Origin: JAIOSM01 sp964565415
GTDB taxonomy: Bacteria > Desulfobacterota > Desulfobacteria > Desulfobacterales > Desulfobacteraceae
DNA length: 52,560 nucleotides
NCBI GenBank assembly: GCA_964565415.1
Contig: CAZMEX010000018.1
Span: forward strand, 1-52,560
Direction: 5' to 3'
Shown: positions 9,456-17,039 of the stretch, piece by piece
How positions within the stretch are numbered: the first letter of the stretch is position 1
Layout of the letters: each line of letters opens with the position of its first letter
Translations under genes and position numbers: made by a program
The notes under the pieces: model-generated
The model's input: the letters and a program-made list of their open reading frames with translations, nothing else
The model's database searches: none
What the model was told of the DNA's origin: nothing

Positions 9456-9865
9456 AAATTTTCTCTGACATTACAATCCCTGACAGCGAAATAGAATTAT
9501 CGGCAATCCGTGCCCAGGGAGCCGGAGGACAAAACATTAACAAAGTATCTTCGGCAATTCATCTGCGCTTTGATATCAACAAATCCTCTCTATCTGATTT
9601 TTACAAACAGAACCTTTTAAATCTAACGGATCAACGTATCAATAAAAATGGGGTGATTGTCATAAAAGCCCAACAATATCGCACCCAAGAAAAAAACCGG
9701 AAAGATGCCCTGGAAAGATTGCGAAAATTAATTAAAAGTGTTGGCATTGTAAAAAAAGCAAGAAAACCCACAAGGGCAAGCAAAGGGTCCCAGAAAAAAC
9801 GGATTGACAGCAAGGTGCGGCGGGGTAAAATTAAAGTATTGCGAGGGAGAATTTCAGAACACTAG
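9452..9865 (+). CDS. arfB: ArfB/YaeJ-like peptidyl-tRNA hydrolase (release-factor homologue)
   Basis: A 137-residue class I release-factor-like protein. It keeps the catalytic GGQ tripeptide (25-27, in RAQGAGGQNINKV) and ends in a lysine/arginine-rich tail (KKARKPTRASKGSQKKR), as in ArfB, which enters the empty mRNA channel of stalled ribosomes and releases the nascent chain. It has no codon-recognition domain. Translation probably starts at TTG 9452, which overlaps the regulator's TGA stop by two bases, so the two are coupled. A bulk release factor is excluded by length. Confidence 0.87.
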   Translation: MKIFSDITIPDSEIELSAIRAQGAGGQNINKVSSAIHLRFDINKSSLSDFYKQNLLNLTDQRINKNGVIVIKAQQYRTQEKNRKDALERLRKLIKSVGIVKKARKPTRASKGSQKKRIDSKVRRGKIKVLRGRISEH

Positions 9866-9902
9866 GAGCAACCAACTTTTTACTGAAAAATTTCAGTTTT
9901 CC

Positions 9903-9931
9903 TTGACAATATACAAATCCTTGACTATAGC
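9903..9931 (+). promoter_or_regulatory. sigma-70-type promoter for the V4R-like gene
   Basis: A perfect -35 TTGACA (9903-9908), a 17-base spacer and a -10-like TATAGC (9926-9931). Transcription would start near 9938, giving an 80-base leader before the gene at 10020, which has GGAGG just upstream of its ATG. Confidence 0.55.
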
Positions 9932-10019
9932 TAGAATTGTAAAAAATTTTAGCACATATAATAGTATCTGTGGTTCAAAGGTTATCCATTCAGGCAACAA
10001 CTAATATCTGGAGGCTACT

Positions 10020-10601
10020 ATGGCAGAATTTACACCTTACACAAAGGGAATCACTCTCAATGGTCAAACCATACATTCAATAACTTCCACTGACATGCTG
10101 AAAGACAAAGCTTTGAAATACCTTGCAGCAGTCGGGCTGAGCAATGTCGTCCCAGATGATAAGCACTGGTACTCTCTGGACAAATTCCTGGAAGCCTTCA
10201 AAATGATGGCAGATGAGATTAATACCTATGCCTTATTTATGGTTGGACAAAGAGTCCTGGATTCAGTAGTGCTTCCACCAATAAAGAACATTGAAGAGGC
10301 ACTTGGCCTATTGAATATTTCTTACCATATGAATCACAAAGACCCAAATGGTAAAATAATGTTTAACCCTGAGACAAATGTAATGCTTGGAGGAATTGGT
10401 AATTATAAAGCTGAAAAGATAAAGGGAGAAAACAAAATTAGAATGGTAGTAGATGTCCCATATCCCTGCCGATTTGACAGAGGGCTAATCAATACATTTG
10501 CCAGGAGGTATAATAAAACCGCATACATTAAAGAAGACTTGAACGAACCGTGCAGGGCAAAAGGTGCTGACTCCTGCACCTATATCATTACATGGAAATA
10601 A
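10020..10601 (+). CDS. V4R-like small-molecule-binding domain protein
   Basis: A 193-residue soluble protein. The C-terminal half resembles V4R (4-vinyl reductase) or hydrocarbon-binding domains: GLINTFARRYNKTAYIKED followed by the closing signature CRAKGADSCTYIITW (C-x7-C). The N-terminal half, with WYSLDKFLEAFKMMADEINTYALFMVGQRVLDS, is also typical of this fold. Such proteins bind small molecules and often serve as sensors beside regulators or enzymes. It stands alone with its own promoter. I cannot name a ligand. Confidence 0.6.
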   Translation: MAEFTPYTKGITLNGQTIHSITSTDMLKDKALKYLAAVGLSNVVPDDKHWYSLDKFLEAFKMMADEINTYALFMVGQRVLDSVVLPPIKNIEEALGLLNISYHMNHKDPNGKIMFNPETNVMLGGIGNYKAEKIKGENKIRMVVDVPYPCRFDRGLINTFARRYNKTAYIKEDLNEPCRAKGADSCTYIITWK

Positions 10602-10812
10602 ATTTGCACTGGCAGAACCTGAAAAGATAAAAAGTACTGAAATCAAGTTTGAAACAGGTTTGGAGCATAGTTTGTTTTGAACCACACCTGAAAAATGGTT
10701 AAAACCTATGTCCTTCTGGATAAGTCTTTCAGAGTAAAGAATCCACTGTGTAATCAACTCTTGATGGATTTTAAACAAAAACCAACTTAAACAATTAAAG
10801 GAGGTAGTAATC

Positions 10813-11466
10813 ATGCGCCACATTACATTGATACTGGCAGTGATGATTGTAATGATTTGTATTGCTGATTTTATCAGTGCAGAACCCACCAGGGCAACCC
10901 ATAATTTTGAGTTGGAAGATGCAGAAGGCGATGTAAGTAATCTCAATGACCCGGGAAAAGATGTTGTTAAAGTTTCCATCAAGACTGATGGTAAATATTT
11001 TTCTATGAAAGTGACACTGAAAAATACAATCAAGTACTATTTGGAAGGACACAAGGCAGGCACAGTGGTTCAGTTCCATTTAGATACAGATAATAATAGG
11101 GAAACAGGCGGTAAGATTTTTTGGACAAAAAATACCGGGTTTGAATATTTAATCGGTATAAGGTCTTGTATTAAGTATAAAAATGGAGAGGCTTGTATGG
11201 GAGGTCTGGGTGGACCAAGTACAGGATTTTTCTCATCATATTCAATAAAACAATATGAACAAGGCAGTACTTCAGCAAATAACATCCATGACTTTAAGTG
11301 GAGATCGCCACGGAATGATATCTCTGATAATACCATTATGACCAAAATACCATATACTGAGATAGGTGTTGTTTCAGGACAGACTATCCGTGTTGTCATT
11401 GAAGAAAAAGATTCAAAAGAGCCAAAAGAGGCTTATTCGTCTGATATTATTTTAAAACTAAAATAA
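10813..11466 (+). CDS. secreted protein, DOMON/CBM9-like beta fold
   Basis: A 217-residue protein with a Sec signal peptide (residues 1-23, MRHITLILAVMIVMICIADFISA) and a perfect Shine-Dalgarno site (AAAGGAGG). The mature part looks all-beta and resembles DOMON/CBM9-like domains: EDAEGDV near the start, ISIKTDGKYFSMKVTL-like strands, and VQFHLDTDNNRETGG, a calcium-site-like acidic loop. One CIKYKNGEAC pair may form a disulfide. It probably acts in the periplasm or outside the cell. Function is not recognised. It converges with the glycyl radical enzyme gene; the 136 bases between contain a 10-bp palindrome (ATCATATGAT). Confidence 0.6.
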   Translation: MRHITLILAVMIVMICIADFISAEPTRATHNFELEDAEGDVSNLNDPGKDVVKVSIKTDGKYFSMKVTLKNTIKYYLEGHKAGTVVQFHLDTDNNRETGGKIFWTKNTGFEYLIGIRSCIKYKNGEACMGGLGGPSTGFFSSYSIKQYEQGSTSANNIHDFKWRSPRNDISDNTIMTKIPYTEIGVVSGQTIRVVIEEKDSKEPKEAYSSDIILKLK

Positions 11467-11602
11467 TTACTGAGTAACCTATAAATTTTAAAAACTGACT
11501 ATCATATGATTATCATATGTCACCTGAAGATATTATTCACAAAACCATAAAAATGGCAGGTCTTATTAGTGGTAGTGGTGAAAAGTTTGATATGAATATG
11601 GC

Positions 11603-13975
11603 CTATGCACTTTGGCTGGTTCTGCTGATAATTTCATCTTTCATCCCAAGGGAGAGATCATTAAAATAGGAGGAGTATCCTGATACCCTGACCAGAAGGT
11701 TGGGATAGTTTTCCGGATTATTCCTGGCATCAATCAAAATTTTTGGATCAAGAACATTTATCTGTGTCTGCATGCCACCTCTTTTAAAATATGTATCAAA
11801 AAGATGAGTTAAAGCTTTTATACCGGTTTTTCCCCTGAGGGTATGGGGTGTAAATTTCATATTAAAATTGATTCCGTTTCCAAATTTTGTAAAATCAAAC
11901 TGGTTCATGGAATTTAAAAGGGCTGTGGGTCCGTTTTTGTCCATGGCATTCATGGGAGATATACCCGATGCAAAGGATTCAGGGTTCCTTCTTCCATTGG
12001 GAAGTGCAGATGTTATGCTGCCAAAATATTTATGGGCTGTGACTGAATAGAGACCTGCTGTATAGGCACCGCCCCGGGTATTATTCCCAAAACTTTTCAG
12101 GGTTTTTATAAACATATCAGTAACATATACTGACCATTTATCAACATCTTCATCACCATTTCCAAATTTTGCAAGATTTAAAAAATAGTTAAGGTCCTTT
12201 AAATCATTGAAATTATTTTTTAATATCTGACACAGCTTGCGTAAACTCATTTTTTTATCAATGAAAATAGATTTTTCAATGGCATAAAAGGCATCCCCTG
12301 CATCAACCGGGCCTACGCATTGAATGCCTGAAAAATTATAGAGAGCACCTCCGGATGTTGAACACCTGCCTGATATAAGGCAACCATCAAGCAGCATACT
12401 GGTTAATGGAGTTGGATGATATTTTTTATTTGCTGATTCCACAGCCTTAAGATCCTTTATCAACTTTCCCATCATGTATTCAAGCTGTATTTTAAATGCT
12501 TTTTTTACATCATCCATGGACTTAAATTTTGATAAAGGCTTTGTTTTTTTGCCGGTCCTGAAAATTGATCCAAATCTTCTTCCCTGATTTAAAGCAAGTT
12601 CCAGAATAACTGGGGTATTAAAAATTGCTGCGTCAGTGGATGAAAAACTTTTCCCCTGGCAGACCGGTTCAACACATCCCACAGCAGTATAATTTCTTGC
12701 ATCTTTTATGTCATATCCATGATCAACCATGGTTTTAATTATAATATCATCATTATACAAAGCAGGAGAGTTACTGCCCCGGGCAAGTTCCGAATATATC
12801 TTCTCTTTAAAATTTTTCAAGGAGTTTAAATGAATTCTCGCATGGAAATTTGGCTGGCGCATACCAAGACCTGTTATTACATCAAGCATGAAAAAGCTCA
12901 ACTCGTTTACAGCATCATTTCCCCTGGCATCCTGTCCCCCTATTGTTATTACCTGTCCATTGAACATGCCGCCATGAAAATTTGTTAAAAGTTTAGAAAA
13001 AACAGGGATAATTTCACATAGCTTAATGCTGAATGCTGCAAACAGCTCTTGGGCTATCTGCTTGTTAACAACTCCGCTTTTTAAATCTTTTTTATAGAAA
13101 CCATGGAGATACTGATCCATCCTGCCGGGACAAACCGCATTATCAAGACTTTCCAGATTAATGGCAATATGGGCTAAAAAAATTATCTGAAGCGCGCCCT
13201 GAAATGATTTGGCACCCTGCTGAACTTCATTTTCACAGATTGAACTGATCTTTAAAAGCTCATTTTTTCTTCTTTCATCCGGCTCCTTTTTTGCCATATT
13301 CTGTGCAAGCAGTGCATATCTCCGGGAAAAGCCTGCAAGCCCTTTACATATTATTTTAACTCCTTCATAAAAATGCCAAGGGTCTGATCCTTTTTTCACA
13401 TTCTGCTGGTACCCTGTGGCTTCCTTTAAAATACCATTGGTTCCCATTGTGATCAATTTTTCATAGTCAGGAGCCAGGTGAGAGATCCCTCCGCTCTCAT
13501 TGATAAGGTAAAACCGTGCCTTTAACTGGTTGAGAATGAATCTTATTTTTTTAAAAGGTGATTGATATGCTTTAAACGCCATGAACCGAAACAGCCAGAA
13601 AGGTATTATCCTCAATAATTTAAATATTTCACCCCTTGTAATCTTTAAAGGATTGGTCTTTCTGGAAGAAAACTTAAATATATCAAGCATGACCGGAACA
13701 CCGTGAAGTTCAGGATAGATTGAACCGCCAACCCTTTGGCAGGTAAAATTTCCCACAATCAATTCATCAGGATAAATAATGATGCTCTTTTCAAGCAGAA
13801 CTTTTGTCAAAGCCTCAGCCATTTGAATATATTGTGATTTTTTCCGGTTGGATCTTTTTTTATGGTAGGCTGTCCATATCAACGCCCGTTCCGTGCAAAC
13901 AGACATTTCTGCTGTCTCTACAGCCTGCTTTAACCGTTGAATTCTCTTAGATATAAAAGCTTTATCTTCAGTCAT
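11603..13975 (-). CDS. glycyl radical enzyme of the dehydratase/C-X lyase group
   Basis: A 790-residue pyruvate-formate-lyase-like enzyme. Numbered from the chosen ATG, the thiyl cysteine is C434 in YTAVGCVEP with glutamate E436 two residues later, and the glycyl radical is G766 in RVSGYSSYF near the C-terminus. The C-x-E pair is shared by diol and glycerol dehydratases, CutC, isethionate lyase, hydroxyproline dehydratase and arylacetate decarboxylases; it excludes true pyruvate formate-lyase (Cys-Cys) and benzylsuccinate synthase. The second half of that loop, PVCQGKSFSSTDAAIFN, does not let me assign a substrate. The ATG at 13975 is preferred to the TTG two codons earlier; it overlaps the activase stop by 8 bases. 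There are no microcompartment shell genes nearby, so the reaction is probably cytosolic. It is oxygen-labile once activated. Confidence 0.9.
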   Translation of the reverse strand: MTEDKAFISKRIQRLKQAVETAEMSVCTERALIWTAYHKKRSNRKKSQYIQMAEALTKVLLEKSIIIYPDELIVGNFTCQRVGGSIYPELHGVPVMLDIFKFSSRKTNPLKITRGEIFKLLRIIPFWLFRFMAFKAYQSPFKKIRFILNQLKARFYLINESGGISHLAPDYEKLITMGTNGILKEATGYQQNVKKGSDPWHFYEGVKIICKGLAGFSRRYALLAQNMAKKEPDERRKNELLKISSICENEVQQGAKSFQGALQIIFLAHIAINLESLDNAVCPGRMDQYLHGFYKKDLKSGVVNKQIAQELFAAFSIKLCEIIPVFSKLLTNFHGGMFNGQVITIGGQDARGNDAVNELSFFMLDVITGLGMRQPNFHARIHLNSLKNFKEKIYSELARGSNSPALYNDDIIIKTMVDHGYDIKDARNYTAVGCVEPVCQGKSFSSTDAAIFNTPVILELALNQGRRFGSIFRTGKKTKPLSKFKSMDDVKKAFKIQLEYMMGKLIKDLKAVESANKKYHPTPLTSMLLDGCLISGRCSTSGGALYNFSGIQCVGPVDAGDAFYAIEKSIFIDKKMSLRKLCQILKNNFNDLKDLNYFLNLAKFGNGDEDVDKWSVYVTDMFIKTLKSFGNNTRGGAYTAGLYSVTAHKYFGSITSALPNGRRNPESFASGISPMNAMDKNGPTALLNSMNQFDFTKFGNGINFNMKFTPHTLRGKTGIKALTHLFDTYFKRGGMQTQINVLDPKILIDARNNPENYPNLLVRVSGYSSYFNDLSLGMKDEIISRTSQSA

Positions 13976-14888
13976 AAACAATAGCCTCTATTCCCTGGTC
14001 TTTAAACATCTCCACTATATAAGAGCATTTTTCCGGTCCGAGAGTCTTAATATTTACCGGGGAAAGCTCTGATTTTATCCGTTGGAGTTTAGCCTCGCCC
14101 ATGTTGTGAAAGGGAAGGCAATGTATTGTTTCATGGTTGTTCTCCTTTAAAAAAAGTGCTGTCTGGATAATATTTTCCTCTGTATCATTAATGCCCGGAA
14201 TAACAGGCATTCTGGGCTGAAGCCCTGGAAACGACCGGGAAAGCAGGGAAAAATTTTCAAGGATACTTGTATTATCAAAGCCTGTAAATTTTTTATGAGT
14301 CTGCGTGTTCATATGTTTTAAATCAAAGTAGATCATATCTATAAATGGCAGAATCTGCTCCATTATATCCATGGCAAAAACTCCACATGTTTCAATATTA
14401 ACATGGATTCCATGGATCTTTAATTGTCCAGTTATCTTTTTTAGAAATTTGCTGTGCAGCATGGGTTCCCCACCGGAAAAAGTAACTCCACCCTTTGAAT
14501 CCTTATAAAAATCAATGTCCTTCAGGATCTCACTTAAAAGCTCATCACACGTCCATTTTCTGCCGATCATAACAATACTCTTTTCAGGGCATACTGTTGC
14601 ACATAACCCGCAGAATGTACATTTTAAATGATCAATTCTTTGATTTTTTTTCTCTAAAATGGCATTTTCAGGACAAATGGTTTTGCAGGTCAGACAAAGG
14701 GTGCACTGATCAGCATAAAAGGAAGGTTGCGGCCGGGGCAAATGGGATTCAGGATTCTGGCACCATGCACATCGCAAAGGGCAGCCTTTAAAAAAAACAG
14801 TTGTGCGGATACCTGGTCCGTCATGAAGAGAAAACCGCTGAATATCAAAAATTATTGCAGGATTTAATCCAGATTTTAAGTTTCCCAT
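13968..14888 (-). CDS. glycyl radical enzyme activase (radical SAM)
   Basis: A 306-residue radical-SAM protein that installs the glycyl radical on the enzyme encoded just downstream. It shows DIQRFSLHDGPGIRTTVFFKGC with the SAM-cluster motif C36-x3-C40-x2-C43, then an inserted two-cluster ferredoxin module (CTLCLTCKTICPENA and CTFCGLCATVCPEKS), GGVTFSGGEPMLH for SAM binding, and IYFDLKHMN. The ferredoxin insert is typical of activases for dehydratase-type enzymes and absent from the short PFL activase. Its gene leads the pair and overlaps the enzyme gene, so the two are co-translated. Confidence 0.93.
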   Translation of the reverse strand: MGNLKSGLNPAIIFDIQRFSLHDGPGIRTTVFFKGCPLRCAWCQNPESHLPRPQPSFYADQCTLCLTCKTICPENAILEKKNQRIDHLKCTFCGLCATVCPEKSIVMIGRKWTCDELLSEILKDIDFYKDSKGGVTFSGGEPMLHSKFLKKITGQLKIHGIHVNIETCGVFAMDIMEQILPFIDMIYFDLKHMNTQTHKKFTGFDNTSILENFSLLSRSFPGLQPRMPVIPGINDTEENIIQTALFLKENNHETIHCLPFHNMGEAKLQRIKSELSPVNIKTLGPEKCSYIVEMFKDQGIEAIVYD

Positions 14889-15218
14889 TTTCTGCCCTTC
14901 TTTTTTACTTTTTATGTGGTTTACTACCTTTATAGCACCTTTTTGCAGCTCAACCTTTTTCTCTTTTTGGATCTGATGTTTACATACCTTTATATTATAT
15001 CAAAATCCAGACCAACTGTAACTACTCAATACTCTCTCGTCCAAAATTTATTGCCCAATAGGCCAATAGGGTTTTTTTTTCAATGGAATAAATCCTTCTG
15101 AGTGTTCTAGTGATTTAAGGATAGCAGGTCTAAAATTCTTCTTGATTAAATATTTAATATGTATTATCGTTAATAGACGATAAACGATTAATAAAAACTA
15201 TCTGAAAAAGGAACCTGC
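14889..15218. other. 330-base divergent intergenic region
   Basis: It separates the activase (minus) from arsR (plus) and must hold both promoters. The only clear structure is the arsR-proximal palindrome described separately. Around 15050-15075 there is a short repeat (CCCAATAGGCCAATAGGG) followed by a T-run. A 61-codon frame at 14916-15101 has no ribosome site or recognisable product. Confidence 0.5.
15164..15183. promoter_or_regulatory. probable ArsR-type operator
   Basis: A perfect inverted repeat TTATCGT-TAATAG-ACGATAA, followed by a further half-site AACGATTA. It lies 36 bases upstream of the arsR start and overlaps a possible -10 element (TATTAT, 15162-15167). Position and symmetry fit an autoregulatory ArsR operator controlling the arsR-hgcAB operon. 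Confidence 0.6.
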
Positions 15219-15518
15219 ATGGTAAATACAAAATTAAGCATTGAAGGGATTGCAAAGATTTTTAAGGCCCTTGGACACCCCACCCGGGTAAAAATTGTTG
15301 AGCATTTGATTAAAATAGATTCCTGTGTCTGTGGTGAGATTGTCAATATCTTCCCTTTTTCTCAATCCACCATTAGCCAACACTTAAAACTGCTCAAGGA
15401 TTCCGGCATTGTACATGGGGAAATTGCAGGACCTAAAACCTGTTATTGCATTGACAAGGATATTCTGCAAAAGTTTAAAAATTATGTTCAAACCTTTAAC
15501 ACAGGAAAATCAGAATGA
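15219..15518 (+). CDS. ArsR/SmtB-family regulator of the hgcAB operon
   Basis: A 99-residue winged-helix repressor: KALGHPTRVKIVEHLIK, then the recognition helix SQSTISQHLKLLKDSGIV. Cysteines C36 and C38 (DSCVCGEIV) occupy the place of the classic ELCVCDL metal(loid) sensor motif, and a second pair, C75/C77 (TCYCID), lies at the C-terminal end of the wing. It could thus sense a thiophilic metal such as As(III), Cd(II) or Hg(II); the inducer is unknown. Its TGA stop overlaps the hgcA ATG (ATGA), so it is translationally coupled to hgcAB. ArsR-type genes directly upstream of hgcAB are known in other mercury methylators. Confidence 0.9.
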   Translation: MVNTKLSIEGIAKIFKALGHPTRVKIVEHLIKIDSCVCGEIVNIFPFSQSTISQHLKLLKDSGIVHGEIAGPKTCYCIDKDILQKFKNYVQTFNTGKSE

Positions 15519-16690
15519 AAACCGAACAAAACAATTGCCTTAAAACATCTAACGTCTCCATCATGCCATCCATGCAGCCCCGTGACGTAAGTTGTACATC
15601 ATCCACAGCAAATACCATGACAGAATATGAAAAGCCAGGATATGAACTGACCTCTTTTGTTGAGGGTTTTGTACAAACAGATGCAGGTGCTGTTCCCAAA
15701 GTTAAAACTGCTTTTGACACAAATGTGCTGTTCTCTACTTTTAAAGTACGATGCGGAATAAAAAGAAATAAATATCTGGTTACACCCGGTCTTTATTGCG
15801 TTGGCAACCCTGACAAAACTTCTGAAGTCCTTGTCACTGCCAATTTTAAGCTTACCTTTGACCATGTAAGATCACAACTTAAAGATCTCAATGCATGGAT
15901 CCTTGTGCTTGATACAAAAGGGGTGAATGTGTGGTGTGCTGCAAGCATGGGAACTTTTGCAACAGATGAGCTTGTAAGGCAGATAAAGCGTGGCTGCCTT
16001 GAAAAGATTGTGGATCATCACAGGGTTATTGTCCCTCAGTTGGGAGCAACAGGTGTTTCTGCAGGGAAAGTAAAAAAAGCTTCTGGTTTTAAGGTAGTTT
16101 ACGGACCCATAAGGGCATCAGACATTAAGGCTTTTTTGAAAAATAAGAGAAAAGCAGATCAAGACATGAGAATGGTGACTTTTACACTCCTTGAGCGATT
16201 GGTTCTTACACCTGTGGAGCTGAACATTGCCATAAAGCCTGCGTTTATTACAATGGCTGTTTTATTATTAGTCTCTGGCATTGGTCCGGATATTTTCTCT
16301 TTTCCCACTGCGTTTTCCAGAGGTTTCATTGCCATTGCTGCCCTTTTCATCGGTGTTATCACAGGCACTGTCATCACTCCTGCACTGCTTCCCTTTATTC
16401 CCGTCAGAACATTTGCCATGAAAGGTATTATCACAGGTGCTGTACTTGCCCTTGCAGCATGGTTTTTGTTGTCAACAACTTCAATTGTTTTGCCTGTTTC
16501 ATCCAATGCTGCCCTGGTAAGTCTTTTTCTATTAATAGTTACCATCAGCTCTTTTCTTGCCATGAATTTTACCGGGACAACTCCCTATACATCTCCTTCA
16601 GGAGTTGAAAAAGAGATGAAAATGTTTATACCCGCACAATTGTTAAGCCTTGTGGTTGCTTCAGGGTTCTGGATATATGCAGCTTTTTAA
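15515..16690 (+). CDS. hgcA: HgcA, corrinoid methyltransferase of mercury methylation
   Basis: A 391-residue membrane-anchored corrinoid protein. HgcA transfers a methyl group from its cobalamin to Hg(II); HgcB re-reduces the cofactor and/or delivers mercury. Residues 50-215 form the corrinoid domain, with the cap-helix signature N138-V-W-C141-A-A, whose cysteine is the lower cobalt ligand in the family. It continues VPQLGATGVSA and YGPIRASDI. From residue 230 there are five hydrophobic membrane segments, then TGTTPYTSPSGVEKEM, a family hallmark. The usual motif N(V/I)WCA(A/G)GK is altered: Gly-Lys is replaced by Ser144-Met145. The N-terminus is about 40 residues longer than usual. It overlaps arsR by 4 bases and precedes hgcB by 24. 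Confidence 0.95.
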   Translation: MKTEQNNCLKTSNVSIMPSMQPRDVSCTSSTANTMTEYEKPGYELTSFVEGFVQTDAGAVPKVKTAFDTNVLFSTFKVRCGIKRNKYLVTPGLYCVGNPDKTSEVLVTANFKLTFDHVRSQLKDLNAWILVLDTKGVNVWCAASMGTFATDELVRQIKRGCLEKIVDHHRVIVPQLGATGVSAGKVKKASGFKVVYGPIRASDIKAFLKNKRKADQDMRMVTFTLLERLVLTPVELNIAIKPAFITMAVLLLVSGIGPDIFSFPTAFSRGFIAIAALFIGVITGTVITPALLPFIPVRTFAMKGIITGAVLALAAWFLLSTTSIVLPVSSNAALVSLFLLIVTISSFLAMNFTGTTPYTSPSGVEKEMKMFIPAQLLSLVVASGFWIYAAF

Positions 16691-16714
16691 TCTTTTAATA
16701 CCAGGAGAATTTCA

Positions 16715-17014
16715 ATGTACGATCAAAGATATATAGATGATGTGTCAACACTAATCTTAAATCCTGACAAATGTATAGGCTGTGGTCTGTGTGTAGAAGT
16801 ATGCCCCCACCGTGTTTTTGAGCTTGATAATAAAAAAGCCCGCATAGCAGATTTTAATGCATGTATCGAGTGTGGAGCTTGTGTAAACAATTGCCCTGCC
16901 AGGGCAATTGAAGTCACTCCCGGAGTTGGCTGAGCATCCTACATTATCCAGGTCTGGATAAAAGGGAAAGAAAACGCCTCTTGTGGCGGGTTAGACGGTG
17001 CAGGCTGCTGTTAG
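16715..17014 (+). CDS. hgcB: HgcB ferredoxin with selenocysteine at position 73
   Basis: A 2[4Fe-4S] ferredoxin partner of HgcA. Residues 20-30 (CIGCGLCVEVCP) and 50-60 (CIECGACVNNCP) bind the clusters. A conventional reading stops at TGA 16931-16933, right after PGVG, giving only 72 residues. In known HgcB the next residue is the invariant Cys73, followed by a small/hydrophobic stretch and a C-terminal cysteine pair. Here codon 73 is TGA and the same frame continues ASYIIQVWIK...GAGCC to TAG at 17012, giving 99 residues with a Cys98-Cys99 end. A hairpin of bacterial SECIS type follows the TGA at the right distance. I therefore read TGA as selenocysteine. Ribosome site: AGGAG, 8 bases before ATG. 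A plain truncation is unlikely because the C-terminal family features are intact beyond the TGA. Confidence 0.93.
16931..16961 (+). promoter_or_regulatory. SECIS element for HgcB Sec73
   Basis: After the TGA at 16931-16933 come 16 bases and then a hairpin: arm TTATCCA (16944-16950), loop GGTC, arm TGGATAA (16955-16961). Drawn with the closing C-G pairs, the apical loop is AGGUCU, the same loop that SelB recognises in E. coli fdhF, where 17 bases separate UGA and loop. The seven base pairs are perfect. Confidence 0.88.
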
Positions 17015-17039
17015 GACTATATTAGCTGTTATAATTATA

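Noticed and set aside
10485..11033. 182-codon minus-strand frame
   Set aside because: It overlaps the end of the V4R-like gene and the start of the secreted-protein gene, both of which have ribosome sites and recognisable features.
11517..11669. 50-codon plus-strand frame running into the 3' end of the glycyl radical enzyme gene
   Set aside because: No ribosome site, and half of it is antisense to the conserved glycyl-radical C-terminus.
16715..16933. hgcB as a truncated 72-residue ferredoxin or pseudogene
   Set aside because: The frame past the TGA encodes the expected HgcB C-terminus including the Cys-Cys end, and a SECIS-like hairpin is present.
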